Shown: positions 8,516 through 17,644 of the stretch, piece after piece | Layout: each line of letters opens with the position of its first letter | Position numbering within the stretch: position 1 is the stretch's first letter | NCBI RefSeq assembly: GCF_001428625.1 | Contig: NZ_LMIE01000001.1 | Span: 437,085 to 501,084, forward strand | Length of the DNA stretch: 64,000 nt | Direction: 5' to 3' | Source: Hydrogenophaga sp. Root209 | GTDB taxonomy: Bacteria; Pseudomonadota; Gammaproteobacteria; Burkholderiales; Burkholderiaceae_C | Translations under genes and position numbers: made by a program | Notes under the pieces: generated by a model | The model's input: only the letters and a program-made list of their open reading frames with translations | Database searches by the model: none | Told to the model about the DNA's origin: nothing

Positions 8516-10666
8516 ATGGATTCAAACCGTTTTGCGCTGACTGTGCTTCGCCACCGTTTCCTGGGTGGGCCCAACATCTGGACCTACCGTTCCGCGATGG
8601 AGGTCTGGCTGGATCTGGGGGCGCTGGAGCAGCGCCCCTCCCACACCATCGAAGGCCTGACCGAGCGGTTGCTGGTGCTGTTGCCGGGCCTGGCGGCGCA
8701 CCATTGCGGCGTGGGCGAGCCCGGTGGTTTCCTGCAACGGCTGCGTGAAGGCACCTGGGCCGGCCACGTGCTGGAGCACTGCGTGATCGAGTTGCTCAAC
8801 CTGTCGGGCATGCCCACCGGCTTCGGCCAGACCCGCAGCACCAGCCAGCCCGGCGTCTACCGCATGGTGTTTCGCGCCCGCAACCGCGCCACCGCCGAGG
8901 CGGCCCTAAGCCACGGGCATGCACTGTTGCAGGCGGCGATGAACAACGAAGCCTTTGACGTGGCAGCGGCGGTGAAGGCCTTGCACGATGTGGTCGACTC
9001 GACCTGGTTGGGCCCGTCCACCGCGGCCATCGTGAACGCGGCCACCGAGCGCGGCATCCCGCACCTGCGCCTGACCGATGGCAACCTCGTGCAACTCGGC
9101 CAGGGCGCGCGCCAGCGCCGCATCTGGACCGCAGAGACCGAGCTCACCAGCGCGATCGCCGAGAACATCGCCGGTGACAAGGACCTCACCAAATCGCTGC
9201 TGCTGAGCTGCGGCGTGCCGGTGCCCGAGGGCCACATCGTGGCCAACGCGCAAGAGGCCTGGGACGTGGCTCAGGACATCGGGCTGCCGGTGGTGGTCAA
9301 ACCCAGCGACGCCAACCACGGGCGCGGCGTGTCGCTCGAGCTGAGCGAGCATGCCGACATCGAGCGCGCCTTCGCCATTGCCGATGCCGAAGGCAGCGAC
9401 GTCATCGTCGAGCGCTACATCCTGGGCAACGAGCACCGCGTGCTGGTGGTGGGCGGGCGCGTGGTGGCGGCCAACCGGGGCGAGAGCCTGTGGGTCACCG
9501 GCGACGGCGTGGCCGACGTGAAGACCCTCATCGACCTGCAGCTCAACAGCGACCCGCGCCGCGGCGAGGCCGAAGAGTTTCCGCTCGAGACGATCCGGCT
9601 GGAGCGTGAACCGGCCATGGCCCTGCTGCTGGAGCGCCAGGGCCTGGGGCCCGACGCCGTGCCCGCCGTGGACCAGCGCGTGCTGGTGCAGCGCAACGGC
9701 AACATGGCCTACGACTGCACCGACGAGGTCCACCCCGAGGTGGCCTACATGGCCAGCCTGGCGGCACGCGCCGTGGGCCTGGACATCGCCGGCATCGACA
9801 TGGTCACGCAGGACATCGGCCGTCCGCTGCACGAGGTGGGCGGCGCCATTGTGGAAGTGAACGCCGGCCCCGGGCTGCTCATGCACCTGCGCCCGGCCAT
9901 CGGCCAGCCGCGCCCGGTGGGTGAAGCCATCGTGGCCCAGCTGTTCGACCCGGCCACACCCATGGCCGGGCGCGTGCCCCTCATCGGCGTGAGCGGCACC
10001 CGGGGCACCGCCCTGCTGGCCCGCGCCGCGGCCTTCCTGCTCGACCTGGCCGGTGCCCCGGCCGGCCTCGCATCGAGCGAAGGCATCCACATCGGGCGCC
10101 GCCGCATCGAGCGCGCCGGTGCCGACTACTGGGAGCAGTGCCAGCGCCTGCTCATGAACCGCGAGATCCAGGGCCTGGCGGTCGAGACCGCGCCCTCGCT
10201 CATCCTCGACCACGGCCTGCCCTACGACCGCTGCCTGGTGGGCGTGGTCACCGACCTCGGTGGCTGGGAAGGCCTGACGCACCACGACATCTTTGACGCC
10301 TCGGGCATGCCACGGGTGCTGCGCACCCAGGTCGACGTGGTGCTTGAGCAAGGTGCCTGCGTGCTCAACCTGGACGAGCCCGGTGTGGCCGATCTCGCGC
10401 GGCATTGCGACGGAAGCAGCCTGGGGTACGGCGCCGGCCCGGTGCCGGCCGATGTGACGATGCCGCGCACCGTGCGCTGGCAAGGCGAGGCGGTGTGCCT
10501 CATCGACAGCGGCGAGGTGATCGCCCGCGCGCCACTGACCGGCATTGCCGACGCAGCAACGGCCCACATCCTGTGCGGTGCCGCGGCAGCAGCCTGGGCC
10601 GCCGGCATGAGCCCGGTGCTGGTGGCCGCCGGCCTGCAGCGCTTTGACACCCTGCCGCGAGCCTGA
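8516..10666 (+). CDS. cphA': Cyanophycin synthetase-like protein, CphA' type
   Basis: A 716-residue paralogue of cyanophycin synthetase. The N-terminal domain begins LRHRFLGGPNIWTYRSAMEVW, followed by an ATP-grasp domain (about 210-470) with typical stretches IAGDKDLTKSLL, VVKPSDANHGRGVS and VEVNAGPGLLMHL. The C-terminal Mur-ligase-like domain is short and its nucleotide loop reads GVSGTRGTAL (about residue 490) where active enzymes have GTNGKTT, so Lys and both Thr are lost. Betaproteobacteria such as Ralstonia eutropha carry cphA and cphA' side by side. The ATP-grasp half adds Asp in classical CphA and links beta-Asp-Arg dipeptides in CphA2 of cyanobacteria; which activity applies here is open. 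ATG 8516 is preferred over GTG 8495, which touches the terminator-like T-run. Confidence 0.88.
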   Translation: MDSNRFALTVLRHRFLGGPNIWTYRSAMEVWLDLGALEQRPSHTIEGLTERLLVLLPGLAAHHCGVGEPGGFLQRLREGTWAGHVLEHCVIELLNLSGMPTGFGQTRSTSQPGVYRMVFRARNRATAEAALSHGHALLQAAMNNEAFDVAAAVKALHDVVDSTWLGPSTAAIVNAATERGIPHLRLTDGNLVQLGQGARQRRIWTAETELTSAIAENIAGDKDLTKSLLLSCGVPVPEGHIVANAQEAWDVAQDIGLPVVVKPSDANHGRGVSLELSEHADIERAFAIADAEGSDVIVERYILGNEHRVLVVGGRVVAANRGESLWVTGDGVADVKTLIDLQLNSDPRRGEAEEFPLETIRLEREPAMALLLERQGLGPDAVPAVDQRVLVQRNGNMAYDCTDEVHPEVAYMASLAARAVGLDIAGIDMVTQDIGRPLHEVGGAIVEVNAGPGLLMHLRPAIGQPRPVGEAIVAQLFDPATPMAGRVPLIGVSGTRGTALLARAAAFLLDLAGAPAGLASSEGIHIGRRRIERAGADYWEQCQRLLMNREIQGLAVETAPSLILDHGLPYDRCLVGVVTDLGGWEGLTHHDIFDASGMPRVLRTQVDVVLEQGACVLNLDEPGVADLARHCDGSSLGYGAGPVPADVTMPRTVRWQGEAVCLIDSGEVIARAPLTGIADAATAHILCGAAAAAWAAGMSPVLVAAGLQRFDTLPRA

Positions 10667-10719
10667 AGCACCCCACCCCCGTTTCCCGACCGAACTCCAA
10701 CCGAATTCCGCCCTCCGCC

Positions 10720-13302
10720 ATGGACATTTCCCGCATCCGAGCCTTGCGTGGTCCCAACCTCTGGACCCGCCAGACCGCCATCGAAGCCATCGTCCACTGC
10801 CCGCCCGACGAGCGCTCCCTGAGCGCCCTGCCCGGCTTCGAGGTCGCGCTGCGCGAGCGCTTCCCGCAGCTTGGTCGCTGGCCGCGTCCGGCCAGCGACC
10901 TCTCGCTGGCCAATGTGCTCAAGCTGGTGGCGCTGGCCCTGCAGGCCCAGGCCGGCTGCCCGGTGAGTTTTTCACGCTGCACCGAAACCGTGGTGCAGGG
11001 CACCTACCAGGTGGTGGTGGAGTACACCGAGGAGGCCGTGGGGCGCGAGGCCCTCAAGGCGGCCGAGCAGCTCATCGCGGTGGTCCGTGGTCAGTGCGAT
11101 GAGGCGTTTGATGTGCAGGCCGTCATTGCCCGCCTGCGCGAGATCGACGAAGACGTGCGCCTGGGCCCGTCCACCGGCTCCATCGTCAACGCGGCCGTGG
11201 CGCGCGGCATTCCGTTTCGCCGCCTCACGCAGGGCTCGCTGGTGCAGTTGGGCTGGGGCGCGCACCAGCGCCGCATCTGGGCCGCCGAGGTCGACACCAC
11301 AAGCGCGGTGTCGGAGAGCATCGCGCAGGACAAGGACCTCACCAAGAACCTGCTGCGCGCCGCTGGCGTGCCGGTGCCCCTGGGTCGCCCGGTGGACAGC
11401 GCCGAAGAGGCCTGGGCGGTGGCGCAGTACGTCGGCCTGCCGGTGGTGGTGAAGCCGCGCGACGGCAACCAGGGCAAGGGCGTGACGGTGAACATCGTCT
11501 CGCGCGAACACCTCGAACTGGCCTACCGCGCCGCTGTTGAATACGGCCAGCCGATGGTGGAGAAGTACCTGCCCGGCAACGACTACCGACTGCTCGTGGT
11601 GGGCGATCGGCTGGTGGCCGCGGCGCGGCGCGATCCGCCGCAGGTCACGGGCGACGGCGTGCATACCGTGGCCGAGCTGGTGGAAGCGGTCAACGCCGAT
11701 CCCCAGCGCGGCGACGGCCACGCCACTTCGCTCACGCGCATGCGCATCGACGAGATCGCCTTGGCCCGCCTGCAGATCCAGGGGCACACACCGGATACCG
11801 TGCCGGGCAAAGGTCAGCGCGTGGTGCTGCGCAACAACGCCAACCTGTCCACTGGCGGCACCGCCACCGACGTGACCGACGACGTGCACCCCGAGGTCGC
11901 GGCGCGCGCCGTGGCCGCAGCGCGCATGGTGGGGCTGGACGTGTGCGGCGTGGACGTGGTGTGCGAGACCGTGCTGACGCCGCTGGAAGACCAGAGCGGC
12001 GGCATCGTGGAGGTCAACGCCGCCCCCGGTCTGCGCATGCACCTGAGCCCCTCGTACGGCAAGGGCCGCGCCGTGGGCGAGGCCATCATCGACCACCTGT
12101 TTGCGCCCAGCCAGAACGGCCGCATTCCCGTGGTGGCCGTGACCGGCACCAACGGCAAGACCACCACCGCGCGCCTGATCGCGCACCTGCTGCACACCCA
12201 GGGCCTGCGCGTGGGCATGACCAACACCGACGGCGTGTACGTGAACGGTCGCCAGACCGACAGTGGCGATTGCGCCGGCCCGCGCAGCGCGCGCAACGTG
12301 CTCATGCACCCCGAGGTGGATGCCGCGGTGTTCGAGACCGCGCGCGGCGGTGTGCTGCGCGAAGGTCTGGGCTTCGACCGCTGCCAGGTGGCGGTGGTCA
12401 CCAACATCGGCTCGGGCGACCACCTGGGTCTGAACTACATCACCACGGTGGAAGACATCGCGGTGCTCAAGCGCGTGGTCATCCAGAACGTGGCGCCCAC
12501 CGGCTACGGCGTGCTCAATGCGGCCGATCCGCACTGCGTGCGCATGGCCGAGGTGTGCACCGGCAAGGTGATCTTCTTCTGCAGCGACGCCCACAACCCG
12601 GTGCTGGCCACGCACCGGGCGCAAGGCCGCCGTGCGGTCTGGGTGGAGGGAGAACACATCGTCGCCACCCAGGGCGAACGCCGCCACGAGGTGGCGCTGG
12701 CCGACATCCCCATGACCATGAACGGGCGCGTCGGCTTCCAGGTGGACAACGCCATGGCCGCCCTGGCCGCGGCCTGGGGCCTGGGCATCCCGTGGGCCCG
12801 CATCCGCCAGGGCCTGGCCACGTTCCAGAGCGACGCCGCCAGCGTGCCCGGCCGCTTCAACCTGATGAGCCTGCGCGGCGCCACCGTGATCGCCGACTAC
12901 GGCCACAACCCGGATGCCATGCGCGCCCTGGTCGCGGCCGCCGATGCCATGCCCGCGCAGCGCCGCCTGGTGGTGATCAGCGGCGCGGGCGACCGGCGCG
13001 ACGAGGACATCCGCGAGCAGACGCGCATCCTGGGCGCGGCCTTTGACGAGGTGATCCTGTACGAGGACGCCTGCCAGCGTGGCCGCACCGAAGGCGAGGT
13101 CACGGGGCTGCTGCGCCAGGGGCTCGAAGGCGCCACGCGCACCCGCCGCATCGACACCATCCAGGGCGAGTTCGTGGCCATCGACGCCGCGCTGGATCGT
13201 CTGCAGCCCGGCGACCTGTGCCTGGTGCTGATCGACCAGGTGGAGGCCGCGCTGCGCTACCTGCGCGAGCGCTGCAAGCCTGCCCCCACCACCACGGCCT
13301 GA
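10720..13302 (+). CDS. cphA: Cyanophycin synthetase
   Basis: An 860-residue cytoplasmic enzyme that makes cyanophycin (multi-L-arginyl-poly-L-aspartate), a nitrogen/carbon reserve, from Asp and Arg with ATP. The N-terminal domain starts IRALRGPNLWTRQTAIEAIV. The ATP-grasp domain (about 215-465) adds aspartate to the backbone and shows QDKDLTKNLL, VVKPRDGNQGKGVTV and VEVNAAPGLRMHL. The Mur-ligase domain (from about 470) adds arginine; it has the intact loop VTGTNGKTTTARLI and a conserved GHNPDAM segment. Length and all motifs fit active CphA1 enzymes. It follows cphA' by 53 bases, probably in one operon, and ends one base from the convergent acyltransferase gene. Confidence 0.95.
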   Translation: MDISRIRALRGPNLWTRQTAIEAIVHCPPDERSLSALPGFEVALRERFPQLGRWPRPASDLSLANVLKLVALALQAQAGCPVSFSRCTETVVQGTYQVVVEYTEEAVGREALKAAEQLIAVVRGQCDEAFDVQAVIARLREIDEDVRLGPSTGSIVNAAVARGIPFRRLTQGSLVQLGWGAHQRRIWAAEVDTTSAVSESIAQDKDLTKNLLRAAGVPVPLGRPVDSAEEAWAVAQYVGLPVVVKPRDGNQGKGVTVNIVSREHLELAYRAAVEYGQPMVEKYLPGNDYRLLVVGDRLVAAARRDPPQVTGDGVHTVAELVEAVNADPQRGDGHATSLTRMRIDEIALARLQIQGHTPDTVPGKGQRVVLRNNANLSTGGTATDVTDDVHPEVAARAVAAARMVGLDVCGVDVVCETVLTPLEDQSGGIVEVNAAPGLRMHLSPSYGKGRAVGEAIIDHLFAPSQNGRIPVVAVTGTNGKTTTARLIAHLLHTQGLRVGMTNTDGVYVNGRQTDSGDCAGPRSARNVLMHPEVDAAVFETARGGVLREGLGFDRCQVAVVTNIGSGDHLGLNYITTVEDIAVLKRVVIQNVAPTGYGVLNAADPHCVRMAEVCTGKVIFFCSDAHNPVLATHRAQGRRAVWVEGEHIVATQGERRHEVALADIPMTMNGRVGFQVDNAMAALAAAWGLGIPWARIRQGLATFQSDAASVPGRFNLMSLRGATVIADYGHNPDAMRALVAAADAMPAQRRLVVISGAGDRRDEDIREQTRILGAAFDEVILYEDACQRGRTEGEVTGLLRQGLEGATRTRRIDTIQGEFVAIDAALDRLQPGDLCLVLIDQVEAALRYLRERCKPAPTTTA

Positions 13303-13303
13303 G

Positions 13304-14392
13304 TCAAGTGGGCGCGGCGATCGGTCGCGCCCGGCCCAGCCGGCCCAGCTGCAACTCCACCCCGTGGTGGAAGGCCGCGCCGGCCAGGTTGCACGCCAGC
13401 CAGGCCACGCACACCCCGAGCGTCTGCACCCAGGCGTCGGGGCTGGCGTAACGCGTGAACCAGGCGTTCACCACCAGCGCCACCGGAAAGTTCAACAAGA
13501 ACACCCCGTATGAGATGCGGCCCAGGTAGCCCAGCACGCGGCTGCGTGGCCAGGTGAACAGCCACCCGCTGCGGTGGGCCCAGGCCAGCGTCAGCGCCAC
13601 GCCCAGCGCCAGCGCGATGCGGGTGCGCCAGTCCAGGGCGAGCGCGAGGGCGGTGAACAACACCATGCCCGCCAGCCACGCCGGCGCGCTGCGTCCCGCT
13701 TCTGCGCGGCTCGCCCAGAAGGCCAGCGCCCCCAGACCGTAGGCGCCGAAAAAGTAGATCGCCCAGTTGTCCCAGTGGCTGTCGCGGTTGAAGTGAAAGA
13801 GCGAAGCCAGCACCACGGCCACCACCAGCAGCGGCGCCAACGCGCCTGACCGCCGAGTCGCCCGTTGTTCCAGCCACAGCAGGCCGAGCAGCAGCGCGTA
13901 CAGCTGCACGTCGATGGCCACATACCAGACCCCCGCCGACAGCGAATCCACCCCGAGCAGGCTGTGGATCAGCAGCGCGTGCGCCACAAACTGCCACAGC
14001 GTGGGTGGCGCGGGCAGCGAGTCGTGCGTCATCCAGTACCGGGCGATCTCGGTGCACACCATGGCCAGCAGCAGCGCCGCCATCAGCGGCAGGCTCACGC
14101 GCAAGAAGCGTTGCCACAGCAAGGCCAGCGGGCGCTCGGTGCGCAAGCGCCCGCCAGGCGCCAGGCTGCGCGCGGCCAGAAAGCCCGCCACCACCAGAAA
14201 GATCTGCACCGCCATGCGCGCGTGCTGGCTGAACCAGCCCACCAGGCCCGGGGCGAGCTGGTGCGTCCAGTCCGACATGGGGCCGTAGAACGCCAGGTGG
14301 TGCAGCACGATGAGCTGTGAACCGACGGCCTTGAGCGCGTCGATGAAGGGCATGCGCTCGCCGGTGGGCGCAGGACGGGTGGAGGTCGGCAT
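13304..14392 (-). CDS. Acyltransferase 3 (OafA/YrhL-like) membrane protein
   Basis: A 362-residue integral membrane protein with about ten hydrophobic helices, matching the acyltransferase-3 family that acylates surface sugars, peptidoglycan-linked or secreted molecules using acyl-CoA from the cytoplasm. The N-terminal family motif appears as FIDALKAVGSQLIVLHHLAFYGP, with the conserved His pair in the first helix; the usual Arg of the motif is Lys here. C-terminal helices GYLGRISYGVFLLNFPVAL match the family hallmark (iSYslYLiH). It is convergent with cphA and stands alone, so its acceptor cannot be inferred. Confidence 0.82.
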   Translation of the reverse strand: MPTSTRPAPTGERMPFIDALKAVGSQLIVLHHLAFYGPMSDWTHQLAPGLVGWFSQHARMAVQIFLVVAGFLAARSLAPGGRLRTERPLALLWQRFLRVSLPLMAALLLAMVCTEIARYWMTHDSLPAPPTLWQFVAHALLIHSLLGVDSLSAGVWYVAIDVQLYALLLGLLWLEQRATRRSGALAPLLVVAVVLASLFHFNRDSHWDNWAIYFFGAYGLGALAFWASRAEAGRSAPAWLAGMVLFTALALALDWRTRIALALGVALTLAWAHRSGWLFTWPRSRVLGYLGRISYGVFLLNFPVALVVNAWFTRYASPDAWVQTLGVCVAWLACNLAGAAFHHGVELQLGRLGRARPIAAPT

Positions 14393-14575
14393 GGTGCGGG
14401 TTCAAGAGGAGATCAGGTCGGCATCATCGCCGCTGCGCGCTCAGCTGCGTTCCGCGTTGCACGCCGCGCAGCAACGAAGGACCCGAGAAGGCCGTGGATG
14501 ACACGGCAGTTCGTGTCTTGCGCGCGTTTTCAGAAGCACACACTTTGCAGCTCCTCACCCCCGAGCGCAAACTCC

Positions 14576-17500
14576 ATGATCACCTTCGAAAAACGCAGCA
14601 GGCGCCTCAGGCCAGTGGAGCGGTTGGCGGCATCCGCCACGCCCCGTCTGAGCATCGTCGCGGCTGCGGTGATGCTGTGTGGTTCGGGACTGGCGCAGGC
14701 CCAGCAGACCATCTCTTCCAGCACCACCTCGACCGTCACCGCCACCGGCGGTGACATCGTGGTCAACGCCGGCGTCACCGTTGGCAGTGGCTCGGGCGTA
14801 CCGACGCCCATCGTTGTTGACGGTGTCGATGTCGGCAACCTGACCAACCACGGCAACCTGCTCAGCAGCACGAGCGGCGGAACGGGGCTGTATTTCAACA
14901 GCACCGCCAGCCTGGCGAACATCGTCAACAACGGACAGATGACCAGCAAGGGCGGCATCCAGTTGCGTTCGGCCGCATCGATCGTCAACAACGGGTCGAT
15001 TCTGGGCACCGACCGCGGCATCACGGTCCACGCCACCGCCACCGGTTCGAGCATCACCAACAACGCCTACCTCAATGCCTTCACGCAGAGCTTCTCGGCG
15101 ATTGCGAATCAGGCGGGCAGCACGCTGGTCTCGGTCACCAATGGCGCCAGCGGTCTCATCAGCGGGCTGTACGCGGTGGAGAACCACGGTGTCATCACCA
15201 CATTGACCAACCACGGCTCCATGTGGTCCCGGCACTGGGTGCCGCTCGCCGCCATCGGTGGTGGCGGCAGCATCACCACATTGATCAACCTCGGCAGCAT
15301 GTCCGGCGCCGGCTCGGCGGCTGCCATCGACCAGACCGTGGTCAACCTGGTGAACGCGCAAGGGGGTGGCGCACCCCTGAGCATCACCATCCAGCCCACC
15401 AACTATTCCATCGTCATCCAGTCACCGACGGCCTACGGCAAGTTGTCGGTGCGCAGCGCCAACGGCGCGATGAATTTCGGCATCCACACGGGCTCGTCGG
15501 TCACCTCGGGCTACTACTACGGCGCCGTTCTCAGCGGTGTCACGGGCAGCTACCTGGCCAGCACCTCGGGCACCTACGGCAGCACCGCCTGGAACCTGAG
15601 CCTGGCCTCGGGCAGTGACAACATCTGGAACCTCTGTTTCGGCGGCGGGGCCTGCTCTTACACGCTGTCGAGCGACATCCTGGCGGGGCAGACCTTCGCG
15701 TCCTCCGGTCTGGGAACGTCGGTGAACAACAGCTTCGACGGCGGCACGCTGGAGATGTCCAGCGCCTCCACCGTCGCGGGTGATTTCACCATCAGCGCGA
15801 ACGACGGCACCATCGACCAGCAGGCCCTGGACTCGACCTTCTCGGGGAATTTCTCCGACGCGACCGCAGGCGTGGCCGGCAAGCTGATCATCAGCAACAG
15901 CGGCACCGCGCGCCAGGGCTCGATCACCCTGTCCGGCGTCAACACCCACACCGGCGGCATCGAGGTGCAGGCCGGCGCGATGCTGGTGATCTCTGCGCCC
16001 TCGGCGCTGGGCACCGGCACGCTGGCCCTGGTCGGCTCGGCCACGGTGCCCGCTTCCCTGGGCACCACCCAGACCATGACCATCACCAACGCCATCACCG
16101 TGGCCGGTGACCCGGTCTTCAACGTGGCCCCTGGCACGACGCTGACCGTGAGCAGCGCCATTGCCGACGGTGCCACGCCGGGCGACATCGAGATCGAGGG
16201 CGGCGGCACGCTGCTGCTGACCGCGGCCAACACCTACACCGGCCCGACCCTCATCGACTTCGGCTCGACGCTGGCGCTCGCGGGCGCCGGATCGATCACC
16301 CCCACATCAGCCGTGAGCAACAACGGAACCTTCGACGTTTCCGCCGCCAGCCAGACGGTCAGCCTGGGTGGCAGCCTGGCCCAGTCCGCGACCGGCAACC
16401 TGGTCGTGCGGGCCGAGCCCACCAGCTTCCAGCGGATCGACGTGGCCAGCACGGCCGCGCTCGCCGGAACCCTGACACTCAACGCCGCCGCCGGCACCTA
16501 CCGCATGGGCCGCTACACCCTGCTCACCGCCAACGGCGTGGGCGGCCGTTTCTCCACGCTGTCGACCAACCTGGGCTCGGTCACGCCACTGGGCTATTAC
16601 CTGAGCTACGGCGCCAACGACGTGTACCTGACCCTGGCGCCCTCCGCGGCCCACACCTTGCAGGATATCGAGGCCAACGCCCGGCAGATGGCCACGCTCT
16701 ACAGCCTGCAGGGCGCGGCGCTGCAGGCCGGCTTGTCGTACGACTGCAGCAGCTACGACCGACGCGGCATGTGCGTGGGCCTCGGGGGCCGCCGCAGCCA
16801 GACCACCGGCAGCCAGGCGCGCCACGGTCAGGCGGCCCAGGTCGTCGTCGCCTACCGCGCGGCCCCCGGGCTGCAGGTCGGCGCTTTCGCCGACTGGTCC
16901 ACCAGCACGAACCTGTCCGACCAGATCCGCCTGCGCGGCACCAACCCCATGGTGGGCATGTTTGGTCAGTGGAACCACAGCGCCGACAGCAGCGGCTGGG
17001 CGGTGCGGGCCTCGGTCGCCTTCTCCGACAACGCGCTGGCCATTGAGCGCAGCGGCGGCGACTACAGCGAAGCCGGAGAAGGCCGCACGCGCGTCAATGC
17101 GCAGGCCTACCAGCTGATGGCGAGTTACACGCACGCACTCGCAGGCCTTGTGATGGCCTCGCCCTACCTCGGCGTGCGCCATTCCCGCATCCGCACCCGC
17201 GGCTACACCGAAGCCGTGAGCAGCGACGTCGCCAGTCCGCTGAGCTTCGACGCACAGAGCCAGCGCGCCGTCGTCGCCCTGGTGGGCGTGGGAGTGCGGG
17301 CACAGCTCGCCGAACAACTCGCCCTCAGCGTCGCGGCAGGTGTTCAACACGATCTGAGCCGATCGATGGGCAACTACGCCGGCAGCAGCGAGATCCCCGG
17401 CCTGAGCAATTTCAGCGTTGCGATGCCGCACGCGCAACGAACCCGGCTCACGGCCTCGGCCGGCCTGGCCTACCTGTTCAAGAAGAACGAGCGTCTGGGC

Positions 17501-17578
17501 CTGAACCTGGTCTGGCAGGAGCAACCCATCGGCCAGAGCGTGCTCACGGTCTTCACGGGCTACACCCTGGGCTTCTGA
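14576..17578 (+). CDS. Autotransporter (type Va) with beta-strand repeat passenger
   Basis: A 1000-residue outer-membrane/secreted protein. ATG 14576 gives an extended basic N-terminus and a signal sequence ending LAQAQQ (cleavage near residue 43). The passenger (about 44-720) is Ser/Thr/Gly/Asn rich with many short beta-solenoid repeats; it includes autotransporter-associated repeats such as LTAANTYTGPTLIDFGSTLALAG and LSGVNTHTGGIEVQAGAMLVIS. The last ~270 residues form the 12-strand beta-barrel, ending in the outer-membrane signature aromatic terminus (TGYTLGF). Two cysteines near 745-760 (YDCSSYDRRGMC) may form a disulfide before the barrel. The frame is open to 14498 but without a signal-like start. 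Target or adhesion specificity is unknown. Confidence 0.88.
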   Translation: MITFEKRSRRLRPVERLAASATPRLSIVAAAVMLCGSGLAQAQQTISSSTTSTVTATGGDIVVNAGVTVGSGSGVPTPIVVDGVDVGNLTNHGNLLSSTSGGTGLYFNSTASLANIVNNGQMTSKGGIQLRSAASIVNNGSILGTDRGITVHATATGSSITNNAYLNAFTQSFSAIANQAGSTLVSVTNGASGLISGLYAVENHGVITTLTNHGSMWSRHWVPLAAIGGGGSITTLINLGSMSGAGSAAAIDQTVVNLVNAQGGGAPLSITIQPTNYSIVIQSPTAYGKLSVRSANGAMNFGIHTGSSVTSGYYYGAVLSGVTGSYLASTSGTYGSTAWNLSLASGSDNIWNLCFGGGACSYTLSSDILAGQTFASSGLGTSVNNSFDGGTLEMSSASTVAGDFTISANDGTIDQQALDSTFSGNFSDATAGVAGKLIISNSGTARQGSITLSGVNTHTGGIEVQAGAMLVISAPSALGTGTLALVGSATVPASLGTTQTMTITNAITVAGDPVFNVAPGTTLTVSSAIADGATPGDIEIEGGGTLLLTAANTYTGPTLIDFGSTLALAGAGSITPTSAVSNNGTFDVSAASQTVSLGGSLAQSATGNLVVRAEPTSFQRIDVASTAALAGTLTLNAAAGTYRMGRYTLLTANGVGGRFSTLSTNLGSVTPLGYYLSYGANDVYLTLAPSAAHTLQDIEANARQMATLYSLQGAALQAGLSYDCSSYDRRGMCVGLGGRRSQTTGSQARHGQAAQVVVAYRAAPGLQVGAFADWSTSTNLSDQIRLRGTNPMVGMFGQWNHSADSSGWAVRASVAFSDNALAIERSGGDYSEAGEGRTRVNAQAYQLMASYTHALAGLVMASPYLGVRHSRIRTRGYTEAVSSDVASPLSFDAQSQRAVVALVGVGVRAQLAEQLALSVAAGVQHDLSRSMGNYAGSSEIPGLSNFSVAMPHAQRTRLTASAGLAYLFKKNERLGLNLVWQEQPIGQSVLTVFTGYTLGF

Positions 17579-17644
17579 GTTCGACGCAGCCGCTCACCCG
17601 TCGAGGCTGCTGGTGATCTGCAGGCAGAGTCCTCGCAATGGAAC

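Noticed and set aside
8906-10567. 553-residue open frame antisense to cphA'
   Set aside because: No ribosome-binding site or family motif; typical antisense artefact of GC-rich third positions.
10972-12906. 644-residue open frame antisense to cphA
   Set aside because: His/Ala/Gly-rich shadow with no motif, opposite an unambiguous gene.
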